Positions 1 to 10,535 of a stretch of 64,000 nucleotides of DNA are shown here, piece by piece. The notes beneath the pieces were generated by a model. That model was not told where the DNA came from. It saw only the letters and a list, made by a program, of their open reading frames with translations, and searched no databases. Position 1 is the stretch's first letter; each line of letters starts with the position of its first letter. This DNA comes from Pseudomonas oligotrophica (lineage in GTDB: Bacteria; Pseudomonadota; Gammaproteobacteria; Pseudomonadales; Pseudomonadaceae), in assembly GCF_021726475.1 (NCBI RefSeq), contig NZ_JAKJRU010000003.1, positions 124,001-188,000 of the forward strand. Direction: 5' to 3'. A program made the position numbers and the translations under genes.

Positions 1-43
1 TGCATTGCGGTGGTGTGGTGGCCACCCTGGGTGTTGCGTTTGC

Positions 44-129
44 GGTGGATATGCTTCGCGATATCCACCCTACGGTTGCACTGGCTGGCGTGGCGTAGGG
101 TGGATAACGCCGCTTGCGGCTTATCCACC
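44..129. repeat. Pair of GTAG-type REP palindromes
   Basis: Two hairpins lie downstream of gcl. The first pairs GGTGGATAT (44-52) with ATATCCACC (61-69) and is followed by CTAC; the second is preceded by GTAG and pairs GGTGGATAA (99-107) with TTATCCACC (121-129). The GTAG head plus imperfect palindrome is the classic REP layout, and the inverted pair resembles a REPIN. The same GTAGGGTGGA core recurs near 16940, 26270 and 28954. Confidence 0.75.
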
Positions 130-142
130 GTGTCGCATGGCT

Positions 143-1924
<1,782 letters not shown>

Positions 1925-2122
1925 GGTTCTTCCTCCTGATTCTTGGAATCTGTTCACGATCTGCTGCGCGTCGGCCCTGCTGCGTTAGAAGCGGATCGCT
2001 AGCTCGCTGGATCGTGGCTGCCTTTTTATTCGATAGTTTTTCTACGTGGCCCAAGCATGCCGCCCTGGATTCCGTGGCGGAATTGGCCGAGACTTCAGTT
2101 CTGTCGATATCAGGAGTATCGA

Positions 2123-3031
2123 ATGGATCGCTATACGACCCTGCGCAGCTTCGTGCTGGTGGCCGACTGCGGCAGCTTCGCCGCCGCCGCGCACAAGGAG
2201 AACGTCACCCCGGTGGTGATGGGGCGGCGGCTGGATGCGCTGGAGCGACACCTGGGCGTCAAGCTGATGCACCGCTCCACCCGCGGCCTGTCGCTGACCG
2301 ATCTGGGCGAGCAGTATCTGGAGCGCGCCCGCGGGTTGCTCAAGGACTTCGATGAGGTGGACGCCAGCATCAGCCACGACCGCACCTCGGTACGCGGCCA
2401 CCTGGTGGTGTCGGCGCCGGCGGCATTCGGGCGGCGGCATATCGGCCCGCACGCACCGGCGTTCCAGGCGCGCTACCCGGACCTGCAGCTGTCGTTCAAT
2501 TTCACCGACAGCGTGGTCGACCTGGTGCGCCACGGCTACGACATGGGCATTCGCATCGGCGAGGTGACCGACCCCAACTACGTGGCGGTGCGGCTGTTTG
2601 CCAACCGGCGGGTGGTCTGCGGCTCGCCGGAGTACTTCGCCCGCCACGGCACGCCGGCCACCCTCGAAGAGCTGGCCGAGCACAACTGCCTGGCCTTCAA
2701 CCTGCAGGGCGGCCAGCAGCGCGGCTGGACCTTTCTGCGTGACGGCCGGCAGGTGGCCATTCGTGTGGCCGGCAACCTGGACTGCAACGACGGCGAACTG
2801 TTGTTCGATTGGGTCAAGCAGGGCCTGGGCATCGGCTGGCGCTCGACGTGGGAGATCCAGGCCGAGCTCAAGCGCGGCGAGCTGGTCACGGTACTCGACG
2901 AGTACGCGTTGCCGGCCTACGACATCCAGGCCGTCTACCCGCAGCAGCGCTACCTGCCGGCCAAGGTGCGTTTCTTCATCGACTACCTGAAGGACATCTA
3001 CAACGCACCGGGCTACTGGGAGGTGCGCTGA
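2123..3031 (+). CDS. LysR-family transcriptional regulator
   Basis: A 302-aa LysR-type regulator. The N-terminal winged helix (about residues 5-62) includes GSFAAAAHKENVTPVVMGRR and RSTRGLSLTDLGEQYL; the rest is the periplasmic-binding-like effector domain. ATG 2123 is preceded by CAGGAG at 2111. It is transcribed divergently from gcl across a 198-bp gap, the classic layout for a LysR protein controlling its neighbour, so control of glyoxylate metabolism is the simplest guess. The effector is unknown. Confidence 0.9.
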   Translation: MDRYTTLRSFVLVADCGSFAAAAHKENVTPVVMGRRLDALERHLGVKLMHRSTRGLSLTDLGEQYLERARGLLKDFDEVDASISHDRTSVRGHLVVSAPAAFGRRHIGPHAPAFQARYPDLQLSFNFTDSVVDLVRHGYDMGIRIGEVTDPNYVAVRLFANRRVVCGSPEYFARHGTPATLEELAEHNCLAFNLQGGQQRGWTFLRDGRQVAIRVAGNLDCNDGELLFDWVKQGLGIGWRSTWEIQAELKRGELVTVLDEYALPAYDIQAVYPQQRYLPAKVRFFIDYLKDIYNAPGYWEVR

Positions 3032-3182
3032 AAGTGGCGATTTAGAGTGCTTCGGTTGAACCGCCCGGGCGCCGGTCAGTCTGAGCACAGGCCGGTGCCG
3101 GAACGCGCTCGTGCGCCGCAGCTGCCGGCACGGCTCACTTCAGCTGCTACGCTCAAACCAGCTTTTTTCGTCGAGGCCTGTC

Positions 3183-3968
3183 GTGGACACGCTGAAAATC
3201 GCCACCTTCAACATCAATGGCATCCGCGCGCGCCTGCCCAACCTGCTCGAATGGCTGGCGCGCGAGCAGCCTGACGTGGTCTGCCTGCAGGAGCTCAAGG
3301 CACAGGACGCCGACTTCCCCATCGACGACATCCGTGGCGCCGGCTACGGCGCGATCTGGCACGGGCAGAAGTCCTGGAATGGCGTTGCCATCCTCGCCCG
3401 CGACGGCGAGCCGCTGGAGATCCGCCGCGGCCTGCCGGGCGACCCGGACGACAGCCATAGCCGCTACCTGGAAGCCGCGGTGCACGGGGTGATCGTCGCC
3501 AGCCTCTACCTGCCCAACGGCAACCCGCAGCCGGGGCCGAAGTTCGACTACAAGCTGGCCTGGTTCGAGCGGCTGATCGAGCACGCCGCAGCGCTCCTGG
3601 CCAGCGGGCATCCGGTGGTGCTGGCCGGCGACTACAACGTGGTGCCGACCGATGCCGACATCTACAACCCGCGCTCCTGGCGCAAGGACGCGCTGCTGCA
3701 GCCGGAAAGCCGCGAGTGCTACCAGCGCCTGCTGGCCCAGGGCTGGACCGATGCACTGCGCGCGCGCTACCCGGACGAGCCGGTCTTTACCTTCTGGGAC
3801 TATTTCCGCCAGCACTGGCAGAAGGATTCGGGGCTGCGCATCGACCACCTGCTGCTCAGCCCCGACCTGGCGCCGCGGCTGCAGGATGCCGGCGTCGACC
3901 GCTGGGTGCGCGGCGAGGAACATGCCAGCGACCACGCGCCGGCCTGGGTCGGCCTGAAAGGCAACTGA
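3183..3968 (+). CDS. xthA: Exodeoxyribonuclease III (AP endonuclease)
   Basis: Mg-dependent AP endonuclease and 3'-5' exonuclease of base excision repair, EEP fold. At 261 aa it fits ExoIII. Catalytic landmarks are visible: Asn10 in TFNING, Glu37 in CLQELKA, Tyr109 in SLYLPNG, Asp150/Asn152 in GDYNVVPTD, and Asp250-His251 in ASDHAPAW near the end. The start is taken as GTG 3183 because homology begins at VDTLKIATFN; the longer frame upstream adds an unlikely leader. The ribosome site is weak. It stands alone between the LysR and EAL genes. Confidence 0.92.
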   Translation: MDTLKIATFNINGIRARLPNLLEWLAREQPDVVCLQELKAQDADFPIDDIRGAGYGAIWHGQKSWNGVAILARDGEPLEIRRGLPGDPDDSHSRYLEAAVHGVIVASLYLPNGNPQPGPKFDYKLAWFERLIEHAAALLASGHPVVLAGDYNVVPTDADIYNPRSWRKDALLQPESRECYQRLLAQGWTDALRARYPDEPVFTFWDYFRQHWQKDSGLRIDHLLLSPDLAPRLQDAGVDRWVRGEEHASDHAPAWVGLKGN

Positions 3969-4098
3969 GCGGCGCGGCAGGGCGCCGCTGGTCGGCGCGT
4001 GGCCATCGGGACCGCTTGGTCGCTATGCCGTGGCAGGGCGCCTCTGGCAGGGTGTTCGTGTTGATAGGAATCGATCGCAATTGTGACGGGAGGTACGG

Positions 4099-5397
4099 AT
4101 GCTCAGGCATGTAGATTCTGCTTCAGCCGTATACGGCCTGATGAAGCCGATCAGAATTGCCCCGCAAGGCGCGGCACCGATCGAGCTGGACCCGGCGCGG
4201 ATCCTCGCCCGGCTCGAAAGCGCCAGCCTGCCGATCGGCGCGATGCTCTGCGAGGCGTTGCATGCGGTGCGCAGCCACATGGGCATGGAGGTGGCGTTCA
4301 TCGCCGAATTCAGCGAGGGCGCGCGGATCTTCCGGCATGTCGATGGCCAGACCGAGAATCTGGTGATTCGCCCGGGCGATGGCAATCCGTTGGAGGAGAG
4401 CTACTGCCAGCGCGTGGTCGACGGCCGCCTGCCGGAGCTGATCCGCGACGCCACGCAACTGGCCGAGGCGCTGACGCTGCCGGTCACCACCGAGCTGCCG
4501 GTCGGCGCGCACCTGAGCGTGCCGATTCGCTTCAGCGACGGCCAGCTGTACGGGACGTTCTGCTGTTTCAGCACCTACCCGGACGGCAGCCTCAACGAGC
4601 GCGACCTGAACACCTTGCGGCTGTTCGCGGCCTTTGCCGGCCAGTTGCTCGAATCCCAGGTGAAAACCCGGCAGGCGCACGAAAGCAAGCACAGCCGGAT
4701 CAGCGATGTGCTGGCCCGGCGCGCGTTCGGCGTGATCTACCAGCCCATCGTGCATCTGGTGGAGAACCGCGTCGTCGGCCACGAGGCCCTGGCGCGCTTC
4801 CATTGCGAGCCGCAGCGCCCGCCGGACCAGTGGTTCGACGAGGCCGGGCAGGTCGGGCTGCAGGAAGAACTGGAGATCGCGCTGATCGAGGCCGCCCTGC
4901 AAGGCTTCGATCGCCTGCCGGCCGACTGCTACCTGTCGCTCAACGTCTCGCCGCAGACCATCCTCGGTGGTGGCGTGGGCAGGGTGCTCGCCGGCCACCC
5001 GCTCGACCGCCTGATGCTGGAGGTGACCGAGCACGCCTCGATCCAGGATTACCTGCGCCTGGCCGAACTGCTCGCGCCGCTGCGCCGCGGCGGGCTGCGC
5101 CTGGCGGTGGACGATGCCGGGGCCGGCTACGCGAGCTTTCGCCACATCCTCAAGCTCAAGCCGGACGTGATCAAGCTCGACAGCAGCCTGATCCGCAATG
5201 TCGACAGCGATACCGGCAGCCGGGCGCTGGCGGCCGCGCTGATCCGTTTCGCCGAGGAAACAGGCTGCAAGGTGGTCGCCGAGGGCGTCGAGACGGAGGC
5301 GGAGCTGGCCATGTTGCGTCGCCTGCAGGTCAACAAGGCGCAGGGCTACCTGCTTGGCCGGCCGGCACCGCTCGGCCCGCGGCCGGTCCCGACCTGA
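4099..5397 (+). CDS. GAF-EAL cyclic-di-GMP phosphodiesterase
   Basis: A 432-aa soluble protein with a GAF-like sensor (about 35-185) followed by an EAL domain (about 205-425). The c-di-GMP hydrolase residues look intact: Glu229 of the EALAR motif, the Asn in LNVSP, Asp338-Asp339 (DDAGAGYASF, replacing the usual DDFGTGYSS), Lys359 in VIKLDSS and Glu395 in EGVETE. No GGDEF domain is present. ATG 4099 follows GGGAGG by five bases. It likely lowers c-di-GMP in response to a small ligand or redox state bound by GAF; the signal is unknown. Confidence 0.88.
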   Translation: MLRHVDSASAVYGLMKPIRIAPQGAAPIELDPARILARLESASLPIGAMLCEALHAVRSHMGMEVAFIAEFSEGARIFRHVDGQTENLVIRPGDGNPLEESYCQRVVDGRLPELIRDATQLAEALTLPVTTELPVGAHLSVPIRFSDGQLYGTFCCFSTYPDGSLNERDLNTLRLFAAFAGQLLESQVKTRQAHESKHSRISDVLARRAFGVIYQPIVHLVENRVVGHEALARFHCEPQRPPDQWFDEAGQVGLQEELEIALIEAALQGFDRLPADCYLSLNVSPQTILGGGVGRVLAGHPLDRLMLEVTEHASIQDYLRLAELLAPLRRGGLRLAVDDAGAGYASFRHILKLKPDVIKLDSSLIRNVDSDTGSRALAAALIRFAEETGCKVVAEGVETEAELAMLRRLQVNKAQGYLLGRPAPLGPRPVPT

Positions 5398-5433
5398 CAG
5401 GCGCCGCGCTCGCCAGCGCAGCGACCGGCGGCC

Positions 5434-6078
5434 TCAGCGCGGCGTAGCCTCCGGCCCTGGCCGGGCAGGCGCCTCGCTGACTTCGCAGCCCTTGAGCACC
5501 AGGCGGATGATGGTCTCGGCGGCGGCTTCGTAGTCGTCGTCATCCAGGCGCTCCTTGCCGGTGACGCTGGTGATCTGCCAGTCGAAGTCGGCATAGGTCT
5601 GGGTCGCCGCCCAGATGCTGAACAGCAGGTGGCTCGGGTCCACCGCCGCCATCCGTCCCGCGTCGATCCAGCCCTGCAGCCGCGCGATGTTGTGCGCGGC
5701 CTGGGCGTTGAGCTGGGCGACGCGCTCGGCGGACAGGTGTGGCGCACCGTGCATGATCTCGCTGGCGAACACCTTGGAGGCGCCGGCGTGCTCGCGGGAG
5801 ATGCGGATCTTGCTGCGGATGTAGGCGCGCAGCACCTCGGCCGGCTCGCCCGGCTGGTTGAACGGCGCCGAGGCCGCCAGCAACGGCTCGACGATGCTCT
5901 CCAGTACCTCGCGATAGAGGTTTTCCTTCGACTTGAAGTAGTAGTAGACGTTGGGCTTGGGGAGCCCGGCGCGGGCCGCGATGTCGCTGGTCTTGGTAGC
6001 GGCGAAGCCCTTCTCGGCGAACTCCTCGCTGGCGGCCCGCAGGATCAGTTCTTTGTTGCGCTCTCGGATGCTGGACAT
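5434..6078 (-). CDS. TetR-family regulator, RutR-like
   Basis: A 214-aa TetR protein. The N-terminal HTH reads TSDIAARAGLPKPNVYYYF; the C-terminal domain carries GASKVFASEIMHG and VDPSHLLFSIWAATQTYADF, the pattern seen in RutR, the E. coli pyrimidine/purine regulator. ATG 6078 is preferred to an upstream TTG that only adds a low-complexity leader. It is divergent from the periplasmic binding protein gene at 6330. RutR-type operators (6-4-6 palindromes) occur upstream of xdhA and of the purine permease, so this protein or its paralogue at 49306 could bind them. Confidence 0.85.
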   Translation of the reverse strand: MSSIRERNKELILRAASEEFAEKGFAATKTSDIAARAGLPKPNVYYYFKSKENLYREVLESIVEPLLAASAPFNQPGEPAEVLRAYIRSKIRISREHAGASKVFASEIMHGAPHLSAERVAQLNAQAAHNIARLQGWIDAGRMAAVDPSHLLFSIWAATQTYADFDWQITSVTGKERLDDDDYEAAAETIIRLVLKGCEVSEAPARPGPEATPR

Positions 6079-6233
6079 GGGCTGTTCGATTTCCGCGGCG
6101 GGGCCGGTCTGCACCGGGCCCGGGGCTGCTCGATGACGAGCGCTGGACAAAAGTGCGGAAATTCTGCGGCAGCAGGCCGGCTACAACAAGGGCGAACTGC
6201 GCCCGGCACGAATGCTTCCCTCATTGTGATCAG

Positions 6234-6248
6234 TTGTGTATACAATTG
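6234..6248. promoter_or_regulatory. TGTATACA operator upstream of binding-protein gene
   Basis: TTGTGTATACAATTG contains the perfect 8-bp palindrome TGTATACA (6237-6244), about 85 bp upstream of the ATG at 6330. It matches the palindromes before puuE, uraH and the purine permease, and is assigned to the FadR-type regulator at 22821 by inference. Confidence 0.55.
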
Positions 6249-6329
6249 TTTGGCGCCATTGGTTCGCCATGTTGCGGCGGTGCGCCATGCCGGACGTACA
6301 AGAACAACAACGATCGCCAGGAGCACACG

Positions 6330-7148
6330 ATGAAGCCCCTTACCGCCAGCGTACTGCTGATGTTCCCTGCCGCGCTGCATGCCGAGCCGACCTACGTCGT
6401 CGGGGTCGAGCAGGCCCACTTCATGCCGCATTACAGCGTGGAGCAGACCGGCGAATACCGGGGTTTCGCGCGCGACCTGCTGGATGCATTCGCCGCACAG
6501 GCCGGCATACGCCTGGCCTACCGGCCGCTGCCGGCCGCCGAGTTGCTGCCGGCGCTGCTCGCCGGCAGCGTCGATTTCAAGTATCCCGACAGCCCGGCCT
6601 GGTCGGCTGCCGACAAGGCCGGCCATCGGCTGCACTACAGCCAGGCGGCGGTGGCCTATGTCGATGGCGTCATGGTGGCGCCCCGGCGGCAGGGGCTGGG
6701 CATCGGGCAGCTCAAGCGGCTGGCGGTGGTCGATGGCTGGACACCGCGCGGCTACGAGGCGCCGATCGGCGCCGGGCAGATCCTGCCGATCGGCAGCCGC
6801 GATCTGCCGCGCATGATCCGCCAGGCCATGCTCAGGGAAACCGATGGCGCCTACTACAACATCGTCGTCGCCATGCATTACCTCGACCACGTGCGCACCC
6901 AGCCCGGCGCGCTGGTGTTCGATGCCGGGCTGCCGCACAGCCGCGGCACCTACCACCTGTCCAGCGTGCGCCACCCGGAGCTGATCCAGCGCTTCGACCG
7001 CTTTCTCGACGAGCAGCGCGACACGCTCGTGGCGCTGAAGGCCGAATACGGCGTGGAGGCCGGCCTGGACTCGCCGTACATCGGCATGGAGCAGTGGAAG
7101 GTCGACTTCCTCGAGCGGCAGAAGGCCAGGCAGGCGGCTGGCCGCTAG
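6330..7148 (+). CDS. Periplasmic solute-binding protein, family 3-like
   Basis: A 272-aa secreted protein. Residues 1-18 form a signal peptide ending LHA before [10 protein letters not shown], and the mature part ([20 protein letters not shown], then [11 protein letters not shown]) looks like an extracellular solute-binding family 3 fold. CAGGAG (6318) precedes ATG 6330. No permease or ATPase lies beside it; the next gene is a chemoreceptor, so it may deliver ligand to that receptor or be a stand-alone sensor protein. A TGTATACA operator upstream links it to the purine genes. The ligand is not known. Confidence 0.75.
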   Translation: MKPLTASVLLMFPAALHAEPTYVVGVEQAHFMPHYSVEQTGEYRGFARDLLDAFAAQAGIRLAYRPLPAAELLPALLAGSVDFKYPDSPAWSAADKAGHRLHYSQAAVAYVDGVMVAPRRQGLGIGQLKRLAVVDGWTPRGYEAPIGAGQILPIGSRDLPRMIRQAMLRETDGAYYNIVVAMHYLDHVRTQPGALVFDAGLPHSRGTYHLSSVRHPELIQRFDRFLDEQRDTLVALKAEYGVEAGLDSPYIGMEQWKVDFLERQKARQAAGR

Positions 7149-7275
7149 CCGGGCGCGTCATGCCTGGGGCCCGACCTGGGCGGGCTCCTCTCCGGGCCGC
7201 GCGGCAGCTAATGGACGAGTGGCCTCAAGCAATGGGCCGTGCGGGTCGATAGCGGAACGTCGAGTCGTGCGCTCG

Positions 7276-7294
7276 GTATACACGATTGTGCACA
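7276..7294. promoter_or_regulatory. GTATAC and TGTGCACA palindromes upstream of chemoreceptor
   Basis: GTATAC (7276-7281) and the perfect palindrome TGTGCACA (7287-7294) lie about 40-55 bp before the chemoreceptor ATG. Both variants also occur between the purine permease and the GntR gene (TTGTATACAA and TTGTGCACAA), suggesting a common regulator. Inferred only from resemblance. Confidence 0.45.
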
Positions 7295-7332
7295 GATCAG
7301 AACCCATACCTATAAAGCTACGGAGTCATGCC

Positions 7333-9264
7333 ATGCGCTTCATGCAACGCAGTATCCAATTGCAGCTGGTCGTCAGCATGGGCGCCGCGCTGCTGGCGAG
7401 CCTGCTGGTGGTCATCCTCGTCTACGCCTCGGCGGTGGAGCGGCAGGCCGAGCGCTACCTGCTGGGCGAGGCGCTGCCGGCGAGGATCGGCGCGATCGGC
7501 AATGACATCGGGCGCACCCTGGCGGCGCCGATCACCGCCACCGCCGGCATCGCCGGCAACAGCCTGGTGCATGACTGGCTGGGCGCCGGCGAGGACCCGC
7601 AGCAGGCCGAGGCCATCGCCCGCTACCTGCACGGCGTGAAGGCCCAGCAGAACGCGCTGACCACCTCCATCGCGGTGCTCGACAGCGGCCACTACTACGC
7701 CGACGCCGGCCTCAGCCGCACGCTGTCGCGGGCGAACCCGGCCGATGGCTGGTTCTACGGCCTGCTCGACAGCGGCGTGGAGCGCCGGGTGGAACTGGAC
7801 ATCGACAAGGCCACCGGCCAGCCGACGCTGTTCATCAACCAGCGCATCGCCGCCGGCGGGCGCACGCTGGGCGTCGCCGGCCTGGGCTACAGCCTGAGCA
7901 GCATGTCCGCGCTGATCGCCGACTTCCGCCTCGGCGAGCGCGGCGAGGTGTACCTGGTCGGTGACGATGGCCAGGTCAAGATCCATCCGCAAAGCGAGCG
8001 CAATGGCCGCGCCGCGCTGGCCGAGCTGACCGGCGCCGAGGCTGCGCGGCAACTGCAGGCGCAGGCCGGGCAGGTGGTGCGCTTCGAGCGCGACGGCGAA
8101 ACCTTCCTCGCCATGGCCCAGCCGCTGCAGGGGCTGGGCTGGCTGCTGGTCGCCGAGGTGCCGGAGGCGGAGGTCTTCGGCGAGGCGCGCCGCACGCTGT
8201 GGATGACCAGCCTGATCGGCGCCGCCATCGGCCTGTTCTCGCTGCTGGCTGTCGTGCTGCTGGCGCGCGGGCTGGTACGGCCGATCCGCCAGGTCACCGC
8301 GGCGCTGGTGGAGATCGGCGGCGGCGGTGGCGACCTGACCCGTCGCCTGGACGAGAGCCGCGCCGACGAACTGGGCGACCTGGCGCGCGGCTTCAACCGC
8401 TTCATCGCCAGCCTGCGCGGGCTGATCGGCGACGTGCTGACCACCAGCGAACAGCTGCGCGGCGCCGTCGGCCAGGTGGCGCGGGTGGTGGACGACACCG
8501 CCGCGCGGGCCGGGCGCCAGCACGAGATGACCGACATGGTCGCCACCGCGGTGCACGAGATGGGCCTGACCGTGCAGGAGATCGCGCGCAACGCCAGCAG
8601 TGCCGCGCAAGCCTCCCAGGGCGCGCGCAACGAGGCGCTCGAGGCGCGCGCGGTGGTCGGCGAATCCATCGCGCATATCGAGCGGATGTCCGGCGAGATC
8701 GGTCAGGCCGCCGGCTCGGTGACCGAGCTGGCGCAGCAGGTGGCGTCCATCGACCAGGTGCTGGCGGTCATCCGCGGCATCTCCGAGCAGACCAACCTGC
8801 TGGCATTGAACGCGGCCATCGAGGCGGCGCGGGCCGGCGAGATGGGCCGCGGCTTCGCGGTGGTCGCCGACGAGGTGCGTACCCTGGCCAGCCGTACCCA
8901 GGGCTCGACCGACGAAATCCAGCAGATGATCCAGCGGCTCAAGAGCGGTGCCGACAACGCGGTTGCCTCGATGCACGCCGGGCAGGCCGCCACCGGCACC
9001 GGGGTGCAGGCCAGCCAGCGCACCGGGCAGTCGCTCGGCGCGATCACCGAGCAGGTCGAGGCGATCAGCGACATGAACACCCAGGTCGCCACCGCGACCG
9101 AGGAGCAGAGCAGCGTGACCGAGGAGATCACCCGCAACGTGCAGGGTATCGCCGACCTGGCGCAGGCCACGGCGCGCGACGTGCAGGCCTGCCGCAGCGA
9201 CTGCCAGGCGCTCTCGCAACTGGCCGAGGACCTCGGGCGGCAGATGGGCAGTTTCCGCCTGTAG
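7333..9264 (+). CDS. Methyl-accepting chemotaxis protein, dCache type
   Basis: A 643-aa transmembrane chemoreceptor. TM1 is about residues 11-31, then a periplasmic domain of roughly 260 residues (dCache size), TM2 about 290-315, HAMP ([19 protein letters not shown]) and a cytoplasmic signalling hairpin with the highly conserved tip [19 protein letters not shown] near 485. ATG 7333 follows GGAG by eight bases; the longer upstream frame is rejected. P. putida McpH is a dCache purine chemoreceptor, and the neighbourhood and upstream operator suggest a similar role here, but the ligand pocket was not compared. Confidence 0.9.
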   Translation: MRFMQRSIQLQLVVSMGAALLASLLVVILVYASAVERQAERYLLGEALPARIGAIGNDIGRTLAAPITATAGIAGNSLVHDWLGAGEDPQQAEAIARYLHGVKAQQNALTTSIAVLDSGHYYADAGLSRTLSRANPADGWFYGLLDSGVERRVELDIDKATGQPTLFINQRIAAGGRTLGVAGLGYSLSSMSALIADFRLGERGEVYLVGDDGQVKIHPQSERNGRAALAELTGAEAARQLQAQAGQVVRFERDGETFLAMAQPLQGLGWLLVAEVPEAEVFGEARRTLWMTSLIGAAIGLFSLLAVVLLARGLVRPIRQVTAALVEIGGGGGDLTRRLDESRADELGDLARGFNRFIASLRGLIGDVLTTSEQLRGAVGQVARVVDDTAARAGRQHEMTDMVATAVHEMGLTVQEIARNASSAAQASQGARNEALEARAVVGESIAHIERMSGEIGQAAGSVTELAQQVASIDQVLAVIRGISEQTNLLALNAAIEAARAGEMGRGFAVVADEVRTLASRTQGSTDEIQQMIQRLKSGADNAVASMHAGQAATGTGVQASQRTGQSLGAITEQVEAISDMNTQVATATEEQSSVTEEITRNVQGIADLAQATARDVQACRSDCQALSQLAEDLGRQMGSFRL

Positions 9265-9282
9265 CCGGGCAGGGCACCCACG

Positions 9283-9312
9283 AAAAAGGGCGACCCGAGG
9301 GTCGCCCTTTTC
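9283..9312. terminator. Bidirectional terminator between chemoreceptor and Tsx-like gene
   Basis: AAAAGGGCGACCC (9284-9296) and GGGTCGCCCTTTT (9299-9311) form a 13-base inverted repeat with A-run and T-run flanks, sited between two convergent genes. It should stop transcription on both strands. Confidence 0.85.
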
Positions 9313-9330
9313 AGTACTGCGCAATCAGGT

Positions 9331-10149
9331 TCAGAAGTGCGCCTTGACGATGGCGCTGAAGGTGCTTTGGTCGGTCTTGCCGACGAAGTTGCGGCTGACG
9401 TAGCCGCCGTCCTCGATGCCGTACTTGTCCGACCAGTAGTCGTACTCGATACCCACGTAGAGCCGGCCCGGGGTGTAGTCCAGCGCCTTGCCCAGGTCGT
9501 ACTTGATCTGCGGCACGATGTGCAGGTTCTTCGAGATGAAGTCGCCGCGGCGCTCGGAGCCGGCATCGTTGATCACCCAGTCGATGAAGCCGTCGAAGAG
9601 GATGTCCGACTTGCCCACCGGGAAGGTCATCGCCCAGGTCGGGGTCAGTTGCCACTGGCCGGAAGGCTTGCCGGTGCTGCCATCGGGCTTGCGGTAGTAG
9701 AGGTTCAGCGCCAGGCGGTCGAAGCCGGGCACGTCCAGGTCCACCGCCGGGCCGAGCAGGTAGTTCTGGTTCGGCGTGCCATCGGCCTGGCTTTCGCCGC
9801 GCTCGTAGGTGGCGGCGAGCAGCACGTCCTTGACCGGGCCGAACGACAGGTCCTGGCCGCTGATCTTGCCCAGCGACAGGCGCGGGCTGAATTCGCCGTA
9901 GTAGGTGTGGCCATCGTTGCCGTTGGGGCCGTTGAACCAGATGTTGTCGACGAACAGGAACAGGTCGCCCCAGGCCCAGCCGCTTGCGTGCTCGAAGGTG
10001 ACGGTCTGCTGGGTGTCCGGGTCGATCTTGTAGTCCTTGCCGTACAGGTAGGTCAGGCTGTTGTTCTGCCAGTGCAGCAGGCCTTCGGCCATGGCCGGGG
10101 CGGCCAGCAGGCTGCCGGCGAGGGCGAGGGAAGCGGTCTTCAGGTGCAT
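9331..10149 (-). CDS. Tsx/OmpK-type outer membrane nucleoside channel
   Basis: A 272-aa outer membrane protein. A signal peptide (about 1-21, ...LAAPAMA) precedes a barrel rich in alternating aromatic residues (LLHWQNNSLTYLYG, GWAWGDLFLFVDN, LNLYYRKPDG) and the chain ends in ...AHF, the terminal Phe signal for BAM assembly. The pattern fits the nucleoside-specific channel-forming Tsx/OmpK family. ATG 10149 follows CACAGGAATC. A TTGTACACAA site lies upstream at 10514. Uptake of nucleosides or purine bases across the outer membrane would suit the cluster; substrate is inferred. Confidence 0.85.
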   Translation of the reverse strand: MHLKTASLALAGSLLAAPAMAEGLLHWQNNSLTYLYGKDYKIDPDTQQTVTFEHASGWAWGDLFLFVDNIWFNGPNGNDGHTYYGEFSPRLSLGKISGQDLSFGPVKDVLLAATYERGESQADGTPNQNYLLGPAVDLDVPGFDRLALNLYYRKPDGSTGKPSGQWQLTPTWAMTFPVGKSDILFDGFIDWVINDAGSERRGDFISKNLHIVPQIKYDLGKALDYTPGRLYVGIEYDYWSDKYGIEDGGYVSRNFVGKTDQSTFSAIVKAHF

Positions 10150-10535
10150 GGATGATTCCTGTGTTTGCCAGTGTCGATTTTTTTGGCCTCGCATTGTCGG
10201 GTAGCGGTCGCGAGGCGGGAAGCGCGGGACGGCTCAGGCCCGACGAATGCGTGGCGGTTTCGTTGTGGCATCGGGTCGCAGGGGCGGTGCCTGCGGCGGT
10301 CGGGCAACCGTCGAGGCTCGGGGCGGAGCGGCGGAAAGGGGCGGTCGAGCGGCCGTCATCGGCCTGGGTTCTCGGATCATTGCTAAGCCTGCCATTTGTT
10401 GTTGTGCGGTCATGGGCCTGCATGGCGCGACGGCTGACGGTGCAGCGTCGGGCCGGTAGCGTGCTGGACTATAGCAGGCTGTATTCACGCATGAAAACAA
10501 GTGGCGTGTATTTTTGTACACAATTTAAGGGCTGC
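10150..10535. other. Intergenic promoter region of the Tsx-like gene
   Basis: About 386 bp between the Tsx-like gene and the end of the antiporter gene. Its far end is AT-rich (ttttgtacacaattt) and holds a TTGTACACAA site; the middle is GC-rich with no convincing ORF. It most likely contains the Tsx-like promoter with a long leader. Confidence 0.5.
10514..10523. promoter_or_regulatory. TTGTACACAA operator-like site
   Basis: TTGTACACAA differs by two central bases from the TTGTATACAA palindromes before puuE and the permease. It is far (about 365 bp) from the Tsx-like start, so it is a weaker member of the group. Confidence 0.35.

Noticed and set aside
3966-3990. Terminator after xthA
   Set aside because: A GC hairpin is present but has no T-run, and GC-rich chance hairpins are frequent here.
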